Source of the DNA: Streptomyces thermolilacinus SPC6
GTDB lineage: Bacteria > Actinomycetota > Actinomycetes > Streptomycetales > Streptomycetaceae
DNA length: 64,000 nucleotides
Assembly: GCF_000478605.2 (NCBI RefSeq)
Contig: NZ_ASHX02000001.1
Span: 5,843,001 to 5,907,000, forward strand
Direction: 5' to 3'
Within the stretch, counting starts at the first letter, position 1; every line of letters begins with the position of its first letter. Both the position numbers and the translations under genes were made by a program. The notes beneath the pieces were generated by a model that worked only from the letters and a program-made list of their open reading frames with translations, was not told where the DNA came from and did no database searches. Shown here piece by piece: positions 53,494-61,691 of the stretch.

Positions 53494-54555
53494 GTGAAAG
53501 CACTCGTCCTCGCGGGAGGGTTGGGTACCCGGCTGCGGCCCATCACCCACACCTTCGCCAAGCAGCTCGTGCCGGTCGCCAATCGCCCGGTGCTCTTCTA
53601 CGGCCTGGACGCCATCGCCTCGGCCGGGGTGCGGGAGGTCGGACTGGTCGTCGGCGCCGGGGCCCGGGAGATCCGGGACGCGGTCGGCGACGGCTCCGCG
53701 TTCGGGCTGCGCGCCGCCTACCTGCCGCAGCAGATGCCGCTCGGTCTGGCGCACGCGGTGCTGATAGCCCGGGAGTGGCTGGGCGACGACGACTTCGTGA
53801 TGTACCTCGGCGACAACTTCATCCAGGACGGCATCAACCAGATGGTCGACGACTTCCGGGCCGGTGAGGCGGACGCACAGGTACTGCTGGCGCGGGTGCC
53901 CGACCCGACCGCGTTCGGGGTCGCCGAGGTCGGCGCGGACGGCACGGTCACCGCGCTGGAGGAGAAGCCCGAGCGGCCCCGGAGCGACCTCGCCCTGGTC
54001 GGCGCGTACGTCTTCACCCCTGCCGTGCACGATGCCGTACGCGCCATCCGGCCCTCGGCGCGCGGCGAGCTGGAGATCACGGACGCGCTGAGCCTGCTGG
54101 TCGGCACGGGCCGTTCCGTGCGCGCCACCCGGCTGACCGGCTACTGGAAGGACACCGGGAGCGCGGTCGGCATGCTGGAAGTCAACCGGACGGTCCTCGA
54201 CACCAGCCGGGCGCGGATGGAGGGCGAGGTCGACGACTCCTCCGAGCTGGTCGGCCAGGTCGTCGTCGAGCGCGGGGCACGGGTGCTGAACTCCCGGATC
54301 GTCGGGCCCGCCGTCATCGGCGCGCGGTCCGTCATCAGCGACTCGCACATCGGCCCGTACGCCTCGATCGCTGAAGGCTGCCAGGTGCGGCACAGCGAGA
54401 TCGAGGATTCGATCGTGCTGACCGGGGCCCGGCTCGAGGGTGTGCGACGGGTCGAGTCGTCACTGATCGGGCGGGAGGTCATGGTGACGTCCGCGCGGCG
54501 CCGACCGGTGGCGCACCAGCTCATCCTGGGGGATCACAGCCAGGTCCATGTGTGA
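53494..54555 (+). CDS. rmlA: Glucose-1-phosphate thymidylyltransferase (long RmlA type)
   Basis: A 353-aa nucleotidyltransferase that makes dTDP-glucose. The signature LVLAGGLGTRLRPITHTFAK is at the N-terminus; FVMYLGDNFIQDGI, FGVAEVGADGTVTALEEKPE and GYWKDTGSAVGMLEVNR follow. It is the long StrD-like type with a C-terminal left-handed beta-helix (repeated VVERGARVLNSRIVGPAVIG). The GTG start has GGGAG upstream. It supplies RmlB in the same cluster. The last 35 bp overlap the 3' end of the convergent phosphopantetheinyl transferase gene. Confidence 0.94.
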   Translation: MKALVLAGGLGTRLRPITHTFAKQLVPVANRPVLFYGLDAIASAGVREVGLVVGAGAREIRDAVGDGSAFGLRAAYLPQQMPLGLAHAVLIAREWLGDDDFVMYLGDNFIQDGINQMVDDFRAGEADAQVLLARVPDPTAFGVAEVGADGTVTALEEKPERPRSDLALVGAYVFTPAVHDAVRAIRPSARGELEITDALSLLVGTGRSVRATRLTGYWKDTGSAVGMLEVNRTVLDTSRARMEGEVDDSSELVGQVVVERGARVLNSRIVGPAVIGARSVISDSHIGPYASIAEGCQVRHSEIEDSIVLTGARLEGVRRVESSLIGREVMVTSARRRPVAHQLILGDHSQVHV

Positions 54556-55225
54556 CCGGCGCCCACGAGCGCGGGACCGGGCGGAACGGCCCGGTGCCCG
54601 CCAGTGCCACGGCCGCGGCGCAGCCGTCGGGGCCCTGGACGTCGTCGACCCACCAGGAACCCGGCAGCCGTCCCGAGGGATCCGCCACGGCGTGCGGGCC
54701 GTGGCCGACCGGCAGGGTCAGGCTTTGGGCGAGCCGCCCTCCAGCCGCCTTCACACAGGCTTCCTTGCGAGTCCAGAGCTTGAGGAACTCGCCCCAGCGG
54801 TCCGCCGGTTCGGCTTCGGCCACCCGGGCCGCCTCCTCCGGGCGGAACCAGCGGGCGGCGAAGCGGACGGGGTCCAGACCGGACCGGGGACGCTCGAGGT
54901 CGACGCCTATCTCACGGTGGCCGCAGACGCCGAGCAGGGCCCGACCCCCGCAGTGGGCAAGGCTGAACCGGAGCCCGTGGCCCGCCACTTCGGGCTTGCC
55001 CCAGCGGCCCACGCGCAGCGGGACCCGCGCGGGGGGCAGGCCGAGGCAGCTTCCGAGGATCAGCCGCTTGGTGCCGTGCGCCACGGCGTAACGGTCCCGG
55101 CCCGTGCCGCTCGGCTGGGCTTCGTGGCGGGCGCGCTCCCGTGGGTCGAGCAGGGCGAGGTAGGCGCCGGGCGGCAGATCCAGCGGGAACTGCCAGAGAT
55201 GCACCTCATCGGCGGCGGCTGTCAC
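54521..55225 (-). CDS. 4'-phosphopantetheinyl transferase (Sfp type)
   Basis: A 234-aa Sfp-like PPTase that converts apo carrier proteins to the holo form. Motifs: LRFSLAHCGGRALLGVCGH, EIGVDLERPRSGLD (Mg-binding Asp/Glu) and FLKLWTRKEACVKAAGG. The GTG start overlaps the acyl-CoA dehydrogenase stop (GTGA). It is the last gene of the minus-strand ATP-grasp/ACP operon and probably serves the cluster's own carrier protein. Its 3' end overlaps rmlA by 35 bp in antisense. Confidence 0.93.
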   Translation of the reverse strand: MTAAADEVHLWQFPLDLPPGAYLALLDPRERARHEAQPSGTGRDRYAVAHGTKRLILGSCLGLPPARVPLRVGRWGKPEVAGHGLRFSLAHCGGRALLGVCGHREIGVDLERPRSGLDPVRFAARWFRPEEAARVAEAEPADRWGEFLKLWTRKEACVKAAGGRLAQSLTLPVGHGPHAVADPSGRLPGSWWVDDVQGPDGCAAAVALAGTGPFRPVPRSWAPVTHGPGCDPPG

Positions 55226-56388
55226 CGGCGCCGCGCGCCCCCGCCGCGCACCAGGGCGCCGAAGACCGCGAGGCGCTGCACATTGGCCGTGCCCTCCATG
55301 AGCTCAAGACCCTGCGCGTCCCTGGCCATCTTGTCCAGCCGGGGGTGCTCGAGACGGGCCGCCGGGCCCAGCCGGCGTAGCGCCGCACGGCAGAGGTCGT
55401 CGGCGAGGCGGGCCGCGGTGAGCTTCGCCGCCGAGGCGAGTTCGCCGTCCGCGGGGTCGTCGTCCACCGCGCGGGCGGCCCGGTACGTCAGCGCGCGGAC
55501 GCCCTCGATGCGCCGGGCCAGCGCGTCCCAGTGCTCCCGGTCCGCCCCGGTGGCCGCCGGCCGTTCCCGCAGGGCGTAGGCGTGGGCCGCGGCGGCCGCG
55601 CCGACGCCCATGGCGGCGATCACCGTACGCCAGGTGTTGAAGGTGCGCAGCCAGCCCCACATGCCCTGCCGGACGGCGGGCAGATGACGGCCGAGCAACT
55701 GGTCCTCGGGCACCTCGACCGCGTCCAGGGTGATCGCGCCGAGTTGCAGACAGCGCAGGCCGAGGGTGGGGACGGGCTCCGCCGAGAAGCCGGGGGAGGC
55801 GGTGTCCACCAGGACGGCCCGGATGCCCAGCGGACCGGGGGCGAAGCGGGCGAACGCCACGGCGACACCGGCGCGGACGGCGTTGCCGACATAGCGCTTG
55901 GCGCCGGTGAGGACCAGTGAGCCGCCGTCCGGCGCGCGGGTGAGCGTGGTGGACATACGGGCCGCGTCGGAGCCCCGCCCCGCCTCCGTCATCGCGAAGC
56001 AGGTCCAGGTCGGGCGCTCCAGGAGACGGCTGTAGAACCAGTCCCGTTGGGCCCGGTCGCCGAGGGTGTCCACCAGGGTGCCGGACATGTCGGGGCCGGG
56101 TACGGAGAACAGCAGCCCGAGGTCGGCCCGTGCGCCCTCCTCGAAGAACACCGCCTTCTCCAGGGCCGTACGCAGGCGGTAGCGCTGTCCGCCGACAGTG
56201 AGCGGCGGCGCGCCGTACTCCGGCGGGATGCCCAGGGTGGCCAGCCGGGAGAGCAGCGGCAGGTGGATCAGGCGGGCCACCGTGCCGGGGTCGCGGTCCA
56301 GTTCGGCGATGTGGGGCTCGATGTCCGCCGCCCATTCCCGGGCCTGCCCGCGCAGGGGCGTCAGGCGCTCGTCGTCGTCCGTGTGCAC
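55222..56388 (-). CDS. Acyl-CoA dehydrogenase-like flavoenzyme (catalytic subunit)
   Basis: A 388-aa acyl-CoA dehydrogenase homologue. It keeps the FAD/substrate region (FAMTEAGRGSDAARM, LTGAKRYVGNA), the middle beta domain (GFSAEPVPTLGLRCLQLGAI) and the catalytic Glu context LELMEGTANVQRLAVFG near residue 370. With an ACP encoded two genes upstream and no CoA ligase, the substrate is probably an acyl- or aminoacyl-ACP. The GTG start has GGGAGGAA upstream. It overlaps by 28 bp a second, truncated dehydrogenase-like gene. Confidence 0.9.
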   Translation of the reverse strand: MHTDDDERLTPLRGQAREWAADIEPHIAELDRDPGTVARLIHLPLLSRLATLGIPPEYGAPPLTVGGQRYRLRTALEKAVFFEEGARADLGLLFSVPGPDMSGTLVDTLGDRAQRDWFYSRLLERPTWTCFAMTEAGRGSDAARMSTTLTRAPDGGSLVLTGAKRYVGNAVRAGVAVAFARFAPGPLGIRAVLVDTASPGFSAEPVPTLGLRCLQLGAITLDAVEVPEDQLLGRHLPAVRQGMWGWLRTFNTWRTVIAAMGVGAAAAAHAYALRERPAATGADREHWDALARRIEGVRALTYRAARAVDDDPADGELASAAKLTAARLADDLCRAALRRLGPAARLEHPRLDKMARDAQGLELMEGTANVQRLAVFGALVRGGGARRR

Positions 56389-57056
56389 GGCGTTCCTCCC
56401 GCGTAGACATCGGCCAGCAGTTCCGAGGCGTGGGCCGAGCGGCCCGGTCCGTCCGCCGTGAATCCGCCGGCCCCGAACAGGCGGACCAGTTCACGGTCCA
56501 CGGCGGTGATCCGGGTGTGTGCTTCCGCCAGGGCGGCGCGGTGCGAAGCGGCGCCGTCGAGCGCGCTCTCGGTCTCCAGGTGGGTGACGACCGCGTCAGC
56601 CAGCGTGCCCTTGACCAGTTGCCGGTGCAGCAGCGGGGCGCCGTCGAAGGTGCGCCTGCCGAGATGCGCCACCGCCAGGTCGAGCAGGTGCCGGGAGTGG
56701 CCGAGCCGGGTCCAGGCCAGGGCCGCGAGCCAGGCCCCGTACGCCGGTCCGGCGGCGGCAGGCCCCGGCGTCCGGCAGCGCAGGACCGTCAGTCCCAGGC
56801 CGTCGAGAACGGCGGGTGTGGCCTCCACAGCGTCCTTTGCCGGGAGGCCGACGTACCCCTCGCCGCTCCACAGCCGTCGGGTGACCCGTGTAGGCGCGAC
56901 GATCCATCCGCCCGCCCCGCGGACGGCGGTCCCCTCGCCGAGCCCGGCGTGCAGCAGGAGGAGGGCGGGGACCAGGCCCCGCGACCTCGCCGCCGCGTGC
57001 CCGGCCCGGTGCAGCGTCTCCTCCAGTGCCGGGGCCCCGGCCAGGGCTTCTGCCAC
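56361..57056 (-). CDS. Truncated acyl-CoA dehydrogenase-like partner subunit
   Basis: A 231-aa protein whose second half matches the C-terminal helical domain of acyl-CoA dehydrogenases: WTRLGHSRHLLDLAVAHLGR, then RELVRLFGAGGFTADGPGRS and ELLADVYAGGT. At the place of the catalytic FEGT it has YAGGT, so the base Glu is absent, and the N-terminal FAD-binding half is reduced to about 110 diverged residues. I infer a non-catalytic partner forming a heteromer with the neighbouring full-length enzyme. The GTG at 57056 follows the ACP stop by 2 nt. Confidence 0.8.
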   Translation of the reverse strand: MAEALAGAPALEETLHRAGHAAARSRGLVPALLLLHAGLGEGTAVRGAGGWIVAPTRVTRRLWSGEGYVGLPAKDAVEATPAVLDGLGLTVLRCRTPGPAAAGPAYGAWLAALAWTRLGHSRHLLDLAVAHLGRRTFDGAPLLHRQLVKGTLADAVVTHLETESALDGAASHRAALAEAHTRITAVDRELVRLFGAGGFTADGPGRSAHASELLADVYAGGTPCTRTTTSA

Positions 57057-57058
57057 CG

Positions 57059-57325
57059 TTACGCCCCGGCCTCGCGCCGGACGTACGCGACGAGGCTGCC
57101 GACCTTCTCGAAGTCCGCCGGCTGGAGGGTCTCGGGGTCGAACTCCACCCCCAGGTCCTCCTCCAGCCTCATCAGCAGTTCCAGGACACTGGTCGAGTCG
57201 AAGTAGAGGTCATCGAAGAGCCGTGTCTCCTCCGACAGTTCGGATACGTCGCGACCCACCATCGCGGCCAGCGAAGCGATCACCTCGACGGCGATGTCAC
57301 GGTGCGTGGTTGCCCTGTCCGTCAT
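57059..57325 (-). CDS. Acyl carrier protein
   Basis: An 88-aa acidic carrier protein. The phosphopantetheine attachment Ser44 lies in DLYFDSTSVLELLMRLEE, preceded by ETRLFDD. The predicted four-helix bundle and size are standard. The ATG overlaps the stop of the ATP-grasp gene (ATGA), a strong sign that the ATP-grasp enzyme loads it. The PPTase three genes downstream would activate it. Confidence 0.94.
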   Translation of the reverse strand: MTDRATTHRDIAVEVIASLAAMVGRDVSELSEETRLFDDLYFDSTSVLELLMRLEEDLGVEFDPETLQPADFEKVGSLVAYVRREAGA

Positions 57326-58752
57326 GCTGTGCTCCGTTCTCGATGCGGTTCCCCGGTCCGGATCCCTCCCGGCCGGGACAGATCGCCCAGACGGTCGGCG
57401 ACCGCCCGGTGCAGTGCGGTGGCCCCCTGGCGTGAGGCGGCCACGGTGATGCCGTAGAGACGGCCGTCGAAGGGGCCCTCAGGCCGCTCGGGCCGCGTGG
57501 CGGCGGCGTTGACCGTGGCGAAGTCGTTCACCAGGAAGCCGGTGCCGGTGTCGGTGCCGAACAGCAGGCCGCTGAGCCGGTCCTGGAGTTCGGCGAAGGG
57601 GACGGGCCGGCCCAGCCGGAGCGGGAAGTGACCGGCGAGGGCGGTCCCGGCCGCGTCGGCGAGGAGGGTGGAGCGCAACCGCTCCTGGTACGTGGACATG
57701 TTGTTGCGGGCGTTGATCTCCACCACCGGGTACAGCCCGCCGTCGGGGTCCACCATCGCGTCCACGCCCACGACACCGAAGTAGCCGTCGGCGGCGAGGC
57801 GCCGGCCCAGTACGGCCGAGACGTCCCGCACCTGCGACTGCTGGCGGGCGGTGAGGCGCGGGGGCATCCAGTGCCCCGCGTGGACGCCGCCCTCGGTCAG
57901 CGCCTCGCGGACGAAGTCGAAGCGCACGGTGCCGTCGCGGCCGACGGTGAACTGATAGTTGAGGTCGGCCCGTTTGGCCACCCAGTCCTCGACGAGCAGG
58001 GCCAGGTCCCGGCGCCCCTGCCGCTCCGCCCGCCGCGTGATCATGCGCTGGACGCGGTCGAGCGCGGCGGTCTCCGCGACCACCAGGACGCCCTTGCCGG
58101 ACACCCCGAACGCGTCCTTGAGAACGACGGTGCCGCCCCGGTCCAGTCGCTCACGGGCCCACGCGCAGGCATCCGCGAACTCGTCCAGGTCCTGGCAGGT
58201 CCTGCCCTCGGGCTGGCGCAGGCCGTACTCGTCGTTCAGACTCCGGCTGTAGATCTTGCTGTTGACCGCCTTGCAGACGGCGGCGGGCGCGGTCGCCAGA
58301 CGCAGTCCCGTGAGGTCGGCCAGGCGCTCCTCCACTCGCGAGACCCCGTGCGGCCACAGCCGCGCCCCGCCCTCCGCGAGACGGGCGAGTTCGGCCTTCA
58401 GCGCCGTGTCCTCGATCGCATCCTCCCCGACCGTGCGGCCGGGGTCCTGGTCCCGCACGGCGAGGATGCCCGGCAACTCGACGCCGAGCGTGCGCAGATA
58501 CGCCAGCCAGTCGTCGTCGGGCGGTGCCTTGAGCACCACATGGTCGCGCGGTCCGGCCAGCAGGAGCGTCAGCTCGTCGAGGCGGTTGACGACGGCTCTG
58601 CCACCGCTGAACGGCGGTCTGGGCAGGCCGAGTTCGCCCTCGGCCCAGTGATCCTCGACCTCGAAGTTCCCCAGCAGGACGAGCGGCCCCTCAGGGTCCT
58701 CGCCCGGGGTCGGCCGGGCCGTTCCCACGCCCGCTTCGGACGGCTTGCGCAC
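57322..58752 (-). CDS. ATP-grasp ligase, putative ACP-loading enzyme
   Basis: A 476-aa ATP-grasp protein with a pre-ATP-grasp N-terminal domain (LLGNFEVEDHWAEGE, then RLDELTLLLAGPRDHVVLKA) like that of PGM1-type peptide ligases. The ATP-binding core includes GTVVLKDAFGVSGKGVLVV (Gly-rich loop), LLVEDWVAKRADLNYQFTV and the metal-binding GVDAMVDPDGGLYPVVEINA then RNNMS. ATP-grasp enzymes make acyl-phosphates; in butirosin, BtrJ loads glutamate on the carrier BtrI. I infer a similar loading of an amino or hydroxy acid on the adjacent ACP. The GTG start has GGAGAGGAG upstream. Confidence 0.88.
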   Translation of the reverse strand: MRKPSEAGVGTARPTPGEDPEGPLVLLGNFEVEDHWAEGELGLPRPPFSGGRAVVNRLDELTLLLAGPRDHVVLKAPPDDDWLAYLRTLGVELPGILAVRDQDPGRTVGEDAIEDTALKAELARLAEGGARLWPHGVSRVEERLADLTGLRLATAPAAVCKAVNSKIYSRSLNDEYGLRQPEGRTCQDLDEFADACAWARERLDRGGTVVLKDAFGVSGKGVLVVAETAALDRVQRMITRRAERQGRRDLALLVEDWVAKRADLNYQFTVGRDGTVRFDFVREALTEGGVHAGHWMPPRLTARQQSQVRDVSAVLGRRLAADGYFGVVGVDAMVDPDGGLYPVVEINARNNMSTYQERLRSTLLADAAGTALAGHFPLRLGRPVPFAELQDRLSGLLFGTDTGTGFLVNDFATVNAAATRPERPEGPFDGRLYGITVAASRQGATALHRAVADRLGDLSRPGGIRTGEPHRERSTA

Positions 58753-58870
58753 GGCGGGTCTCCTCTCCTTCGCCGTCCCCCGGACCTGATCACCGGGGGC
58801 GACGAAGCGACGATCCCCGAGACGGATGCGCCGGACAAGGCTCGCCGACCGCCCCACCAGGACGCTGGGG

Positions 58871-58900
58871 CAGGCATGCCCCAAAGAGGAGGTCTACTTC
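58871..58900 (+). promoter_or_regulatory. Cluster-shared upstream element, copy 2
   Basis: CAGGCATGCCCCAAAGAGG then AGGTCTACT lies in the 316-nt divergent gap 58753-59068 between the ATP-grasp operon and rmlB. It matches the element at 45387. GGGGCA (58867-58872) and TGCCCC (58877-58882) form a small palindrome within it. No gene fits the rest of the gap. Confidence 0.5.
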
Positions 58901-59068
58901 CCGGCCCGCTCACCGCAGAATCGAGTCAGTACGGCGACCGGCCGGGTCAGCGGCAGTCGGCCGTGACGGAGTACCGCTGGTCCCAGCGACCGGGTGCGGC
59001 GGTTCACACGGTGGACGGGCCGGACAGACGACGGCGCCACCGCTGTACAGAAAGGCTCCAAGCAGATC

Positions 59069-60088
59069 ATGCGCATTCTGGTCACCGGGGGCGCCGGCTT
59101 CATCGGCTCGCACTTCGTCCGGTCCCTGCTGGCGTCCGAGGCGGCGCGGGAAACCGTTCCGACGGCGGTGACGGTGCTGGACGCCCTCACCTACGCCGGC
59201 AACCGGGCCAACCTGCCGTCGGTCGCGTCCGATTCACGTCTTCGCTTCGTCCGGGGGGACATCCTCGACGCCGACCTGGTGGACACGCTCGTGGCGGGGC
59301 ACGACGCCGTCGTGCACTTCGCGGCGGAGTCGCACGTGGACCGCTCCATCGCCGCGGGCGGGGTCTTCGTCTCGACCAACGTCCTCGGCACCCAGGTCCT
59401 GCTGGAGGCGGCACTGCGGCGGCCGGCGCCGATCCCCTTCGTCCACATCTCCACGGACGAGGTGTACGGCTCGATCGCCGTCGGATCATGGACGGAGGAA
59501 CAGCCGCTCGCGCCCAGCTCGCCCTACGCGGCCTCGAAGGCGGCGGCCGACCTGCTCGCGCTGTCGTACCACCGCACCCACGGCCTTGACGTACGGATCA
59601 CGCGCTGCTCCAACAACTACGGGCCGTACCAGTTCCGGGAGAAGCTGATCCCGCGCTTCATCACCCGGCTGCTAGACGGGCGGAGCGTGCCCCTCTACGG
59701 GGACGGCAGTCATGTCCGGGACTGGCTGCACGTCGAGGACCACTGCCGTGCCGTGCGCCTGGTCCTGGACCGCGGCCGGGCGGGCGAGGTCTACAACATC
59801 GGCGGCGGCGTCGCGCTCTCCAACCGGCAGCTCACCGAGCGGCTGCTCGAGGTCTGCGGTGCCGACTGGAGCAGCGTCGAGCACGTGGCGGACCGCAAGG
59901 GCCATGACGCCCGCTACTCGGTCGACTGGTCCAAGATCCGGCGGGAGCTCGGGTACGCGCCACGCCGTGACTTCGCCGAGGGCCTGGCCCGGACGGTGGC
60001 CTGGTACCGGGAGAACCGCTTCTGGTGGGAACCGGCCCTGGGTCCGAGCGCCCGCACCGACGCCCCCTTCTCTGGAGTGAACAGGTGA
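59069..60088 (+). CDS. rmlB: dTDP-glucose 4,6-dehydratase
   Basis: A 339-aa NAD-dependent short-chain dehydrogenase/reductase making dTDP-4-keto-6-deoxyglucose. N-terminal ILVTGGAGFIGSHFV, HFAAESHVDRSI, the catalytic THR-Asp-Glu region HISTDEVYGSI and Tyr/Lys in SPYAASKAAADLL, then RCSNNYGPYQFREKLIP and HVRDWLHVEDH are textbook RmlB. The ATG at 59069 is fixed by this N-terminus. It heads a plus-strand operon in which successive genes overlap. Confidence 0.97.
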   Translation: MRILVTGGAGFIGSHFVRSLLASEAARETVPTAVTVLDALTYAGNRANLPSVASDSRLRFVRGDILDADLVDTLVAGHDAVVHFAAESHVDRSIAAGGVFVSTNVLGTQVLLEAALRRPAPIPFVHISTDEVYGSIAVGSWTEEQPLAPSSPYAASKAAADLLALSYHRTHGLDVRITRCSNNYGPYQFREKLIPRFITRLLDGRSVPLYGDGSHVRDWLHVEDHCRAVRLVLDRGRAGEVYNIGGGVALSNRQLTERLLEVCGADWSSVEHVADRKGHDARYSVDWSKIRRELGYAPRRDFAEGLARTVAWYRENRFWWEPALGPSARTDAPFSGVNR

Positions 60089-61119
60089 ACGACGCCACCC
60101 CCCTGGTCAACGACGCCTCGCCCCTCGTCGACCCCAGCTGCTACCACGCGGCCGTCGCCGCTCTGCTCAGAGCCGTCGACCCGACCGTCGATCCCGCTCT
60201 GGTGCTGGGCAGCGGCGCCTCGACGTGCGCCACCTGGGACACCGACGGCCTGCTCGCCTTCGCGGAGCCGTTCGTACCGTTCTCGGCGATGGCCGAGCGG
60301 CGTGGCTACCGGCTCGTCGAGCATCCGGTGCACGACCGGGAAAGCTGGCTCCAGGCGCTGCGCCACCTGGAGCGCGGCCACACGGTCGTCGCCGCCGCCG
60401 ACGGCTTCCACCTGACCCACTTCTGGCCGAACCGCGGCCGCAGCCACGCCCTGCACGCGGTGGTCGTCAGCGACCCCGACTCGGTCACCGGTACCCTGCG
60501 CCTGCTCGACCCGGGTCTGGAACTCTTCCACGACGGCCGGGTCCCCCTTGCCGAGATCGAAGCGGCGATGTGTGCGGAGGAGGCCGGGCAGTCCTGGATG
60601 GAGATGCTGCCCCGGACCGCTGCACCCCTTCCGCACGAGGACCTGATCCGGTACGAACTCTCTCGCGCCGCGCGCGAGTTGAGAGGCGGCGAGGGCGGGT
60701 TTCTCGGCGGTGCCGAGTTCCTGGAGGGCATCCGGTCCCAGCTGGCCGTGTATGTGGAGCTGGTGGCGGAGCGGCCGCGCGGCGCCACCGGTAACGAGCT
60801 GAACTGGGGCGCGGGCCAGAACCTGCTGCTCGGCCTGTGGTGGTACCACAACGTGCTTCGCTGGTTCGCCCGGTACCTGGGGGCGCTGGCGGACGACGGC
60901 ACCGTGCCGCTCGGCCCGGAGCCCGCCGCCTCGGCCGACCAGGCATGCCGGGACGTGCTCGTGGTGCGGAACCTGCTGATGCGCCTCGGCGTGATGCCCC
61001 TGGGCTCACCCCGGGCCCAGACCTTCCGCGGGCAGATCGACGCCCGGCTCGGCACCGCGCGGGACGCCCTCGCCGCGACATCCGCCCGACTGGCCACGGC
61101 GGCGGGAGCACACGCGTGA
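60085..61119 (+). CDS. BtrH-like acyl-ACP:amine acyltransferase
   Basis: A 344-aa protein resembling the BtrH_N family, whose founder transfers an aminoacyl group from an ACP to an aminoglycoside. The presumed nucleophile Cys19 is in DPSCYHAAVAALLRAV and the partner His is in SHALHAVVVSDPDS (His121/His124, Asp130), a papain-like arrangement. The C-terminal 150 residues are helical. The GTG start overlaps the rmlB stop (GTGA) with GGAG upstream. With an ACP and ATP-grasp enzyme across the divergent promoter, it probably N- or O-acylates the cluster sugar. Confidence 0.82.
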   Translation: MNDATPLVNDASPLVDPSCYHAAVAALLRAVDPTVDPALVLGSGASTCATWDTDGLLAFAEPFVPFSAMAERRGYRLVEHPVHDRESWLQALRHLERGHTVVAAADGFHLTHFWPNRGRSHALHAVVVSDPDSVTGTLRLLDPGLELFHDGRVPLAEIEAAMCAEEAGQSWMEMLPRTAAPLPHEDLIRYELSRAARELRGGEGGFLGGAEFLEGIRSQLAVYVELVAERPRGATGNELNWGAGQNLLLGLWWYHNVLRWFARYLGALADDGTVPLGPEPAASADQACRDVLVVRNLLMRLGVMPLGSPRAQTFRGQIDARLGTARDALAATSARLATAAGAHA

Positions 61120-61691
61120 ACGGCATCGTGCTGCCCGCCGGCGCGGTACCCGTCGATGTCTCGGCCCACCGCAACAACACCGGCACCTCGGCCAAGGGCC
61201 AGCCGGCCGGCGGTGAGGGCTTCGACGGCTACGGCCGTACCTTCCCCGCCGGCATCCTCGACGCCATCGCCGACACCCTGGGCCTGCCACCGGGCTGGGG
61301 ATCAGGCGTCCCCGACAACGTGACCTGCGAGGGCCAGCGCATCTCCCTCCCCGGCACCGGAGCCGTCACCGCGCTGCACGTCGTGGGCGCGGGCACCTAC
61401 GGAAACGTCCAGGACGTCCTGCGACTGCGCACCCCCGAGGGAACGAGCACGGATCTGCTGGTGGGCCTCAGCGACGCCCTGTCCCTGCGCCCCCTGCCCG
61501 GCGAGACCTGCTGCGCCGAGGGCGACTACCTCCTGGACGCCGAGGGCGAGGCCATCACCGACGCCCGTCCCCACCTGTGGCAGACGACCGTGAACTGCCG
61601 CGCCGCCGCGTCCTGTTCCGTGCTGGAGCTGCCGTACAACCCGGATCTGCATCTGTTCCGCGTGTGGGTCGTCCGGGAGGCCGTGGCATGA
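61116..61691 (+). CDS. Beta-sandwich carbohydrate-associated protein
   Basis: A 191-aa protein without catalytic motif that I can name. The pattern VPVDVSAHRNNTGTS, GEGFDGYGRTFPAGILD, DNVTCEGQRISLP and VTALHVVGAGTYGNVQDVLR resembles the jelly-roll modules found at the ends of glycoside hydrolases, where FDGxGxTFPA is typical. Several cysteines (ETCCAEG, VNCRAAASCSV) could bind metal or form disulfides, though no signal peptide is present. The GTG start overlaps the BtrH-like stop and its own stop overlaps the next ATG. It may be a sugar-binding or scaffolding subunit. Confidence 0.7.
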   Translation: MNGIVLPAGAVPVDVSAHRNNTGTSAKGQPAGGEGFDGYGRTFPAGILDAIADTLGLPPGWGSGVPDNVTCEGQRISLPGTGAVTALHVVGAGTYGNVQDVLRLRTPEGTSTDLLVGLSDALSLRPLPGETCCAEGDYLLDAEGEAITDARPHLWQTTVNCRAAASCSVLELPYNPDLHLFRVWVVREAVA

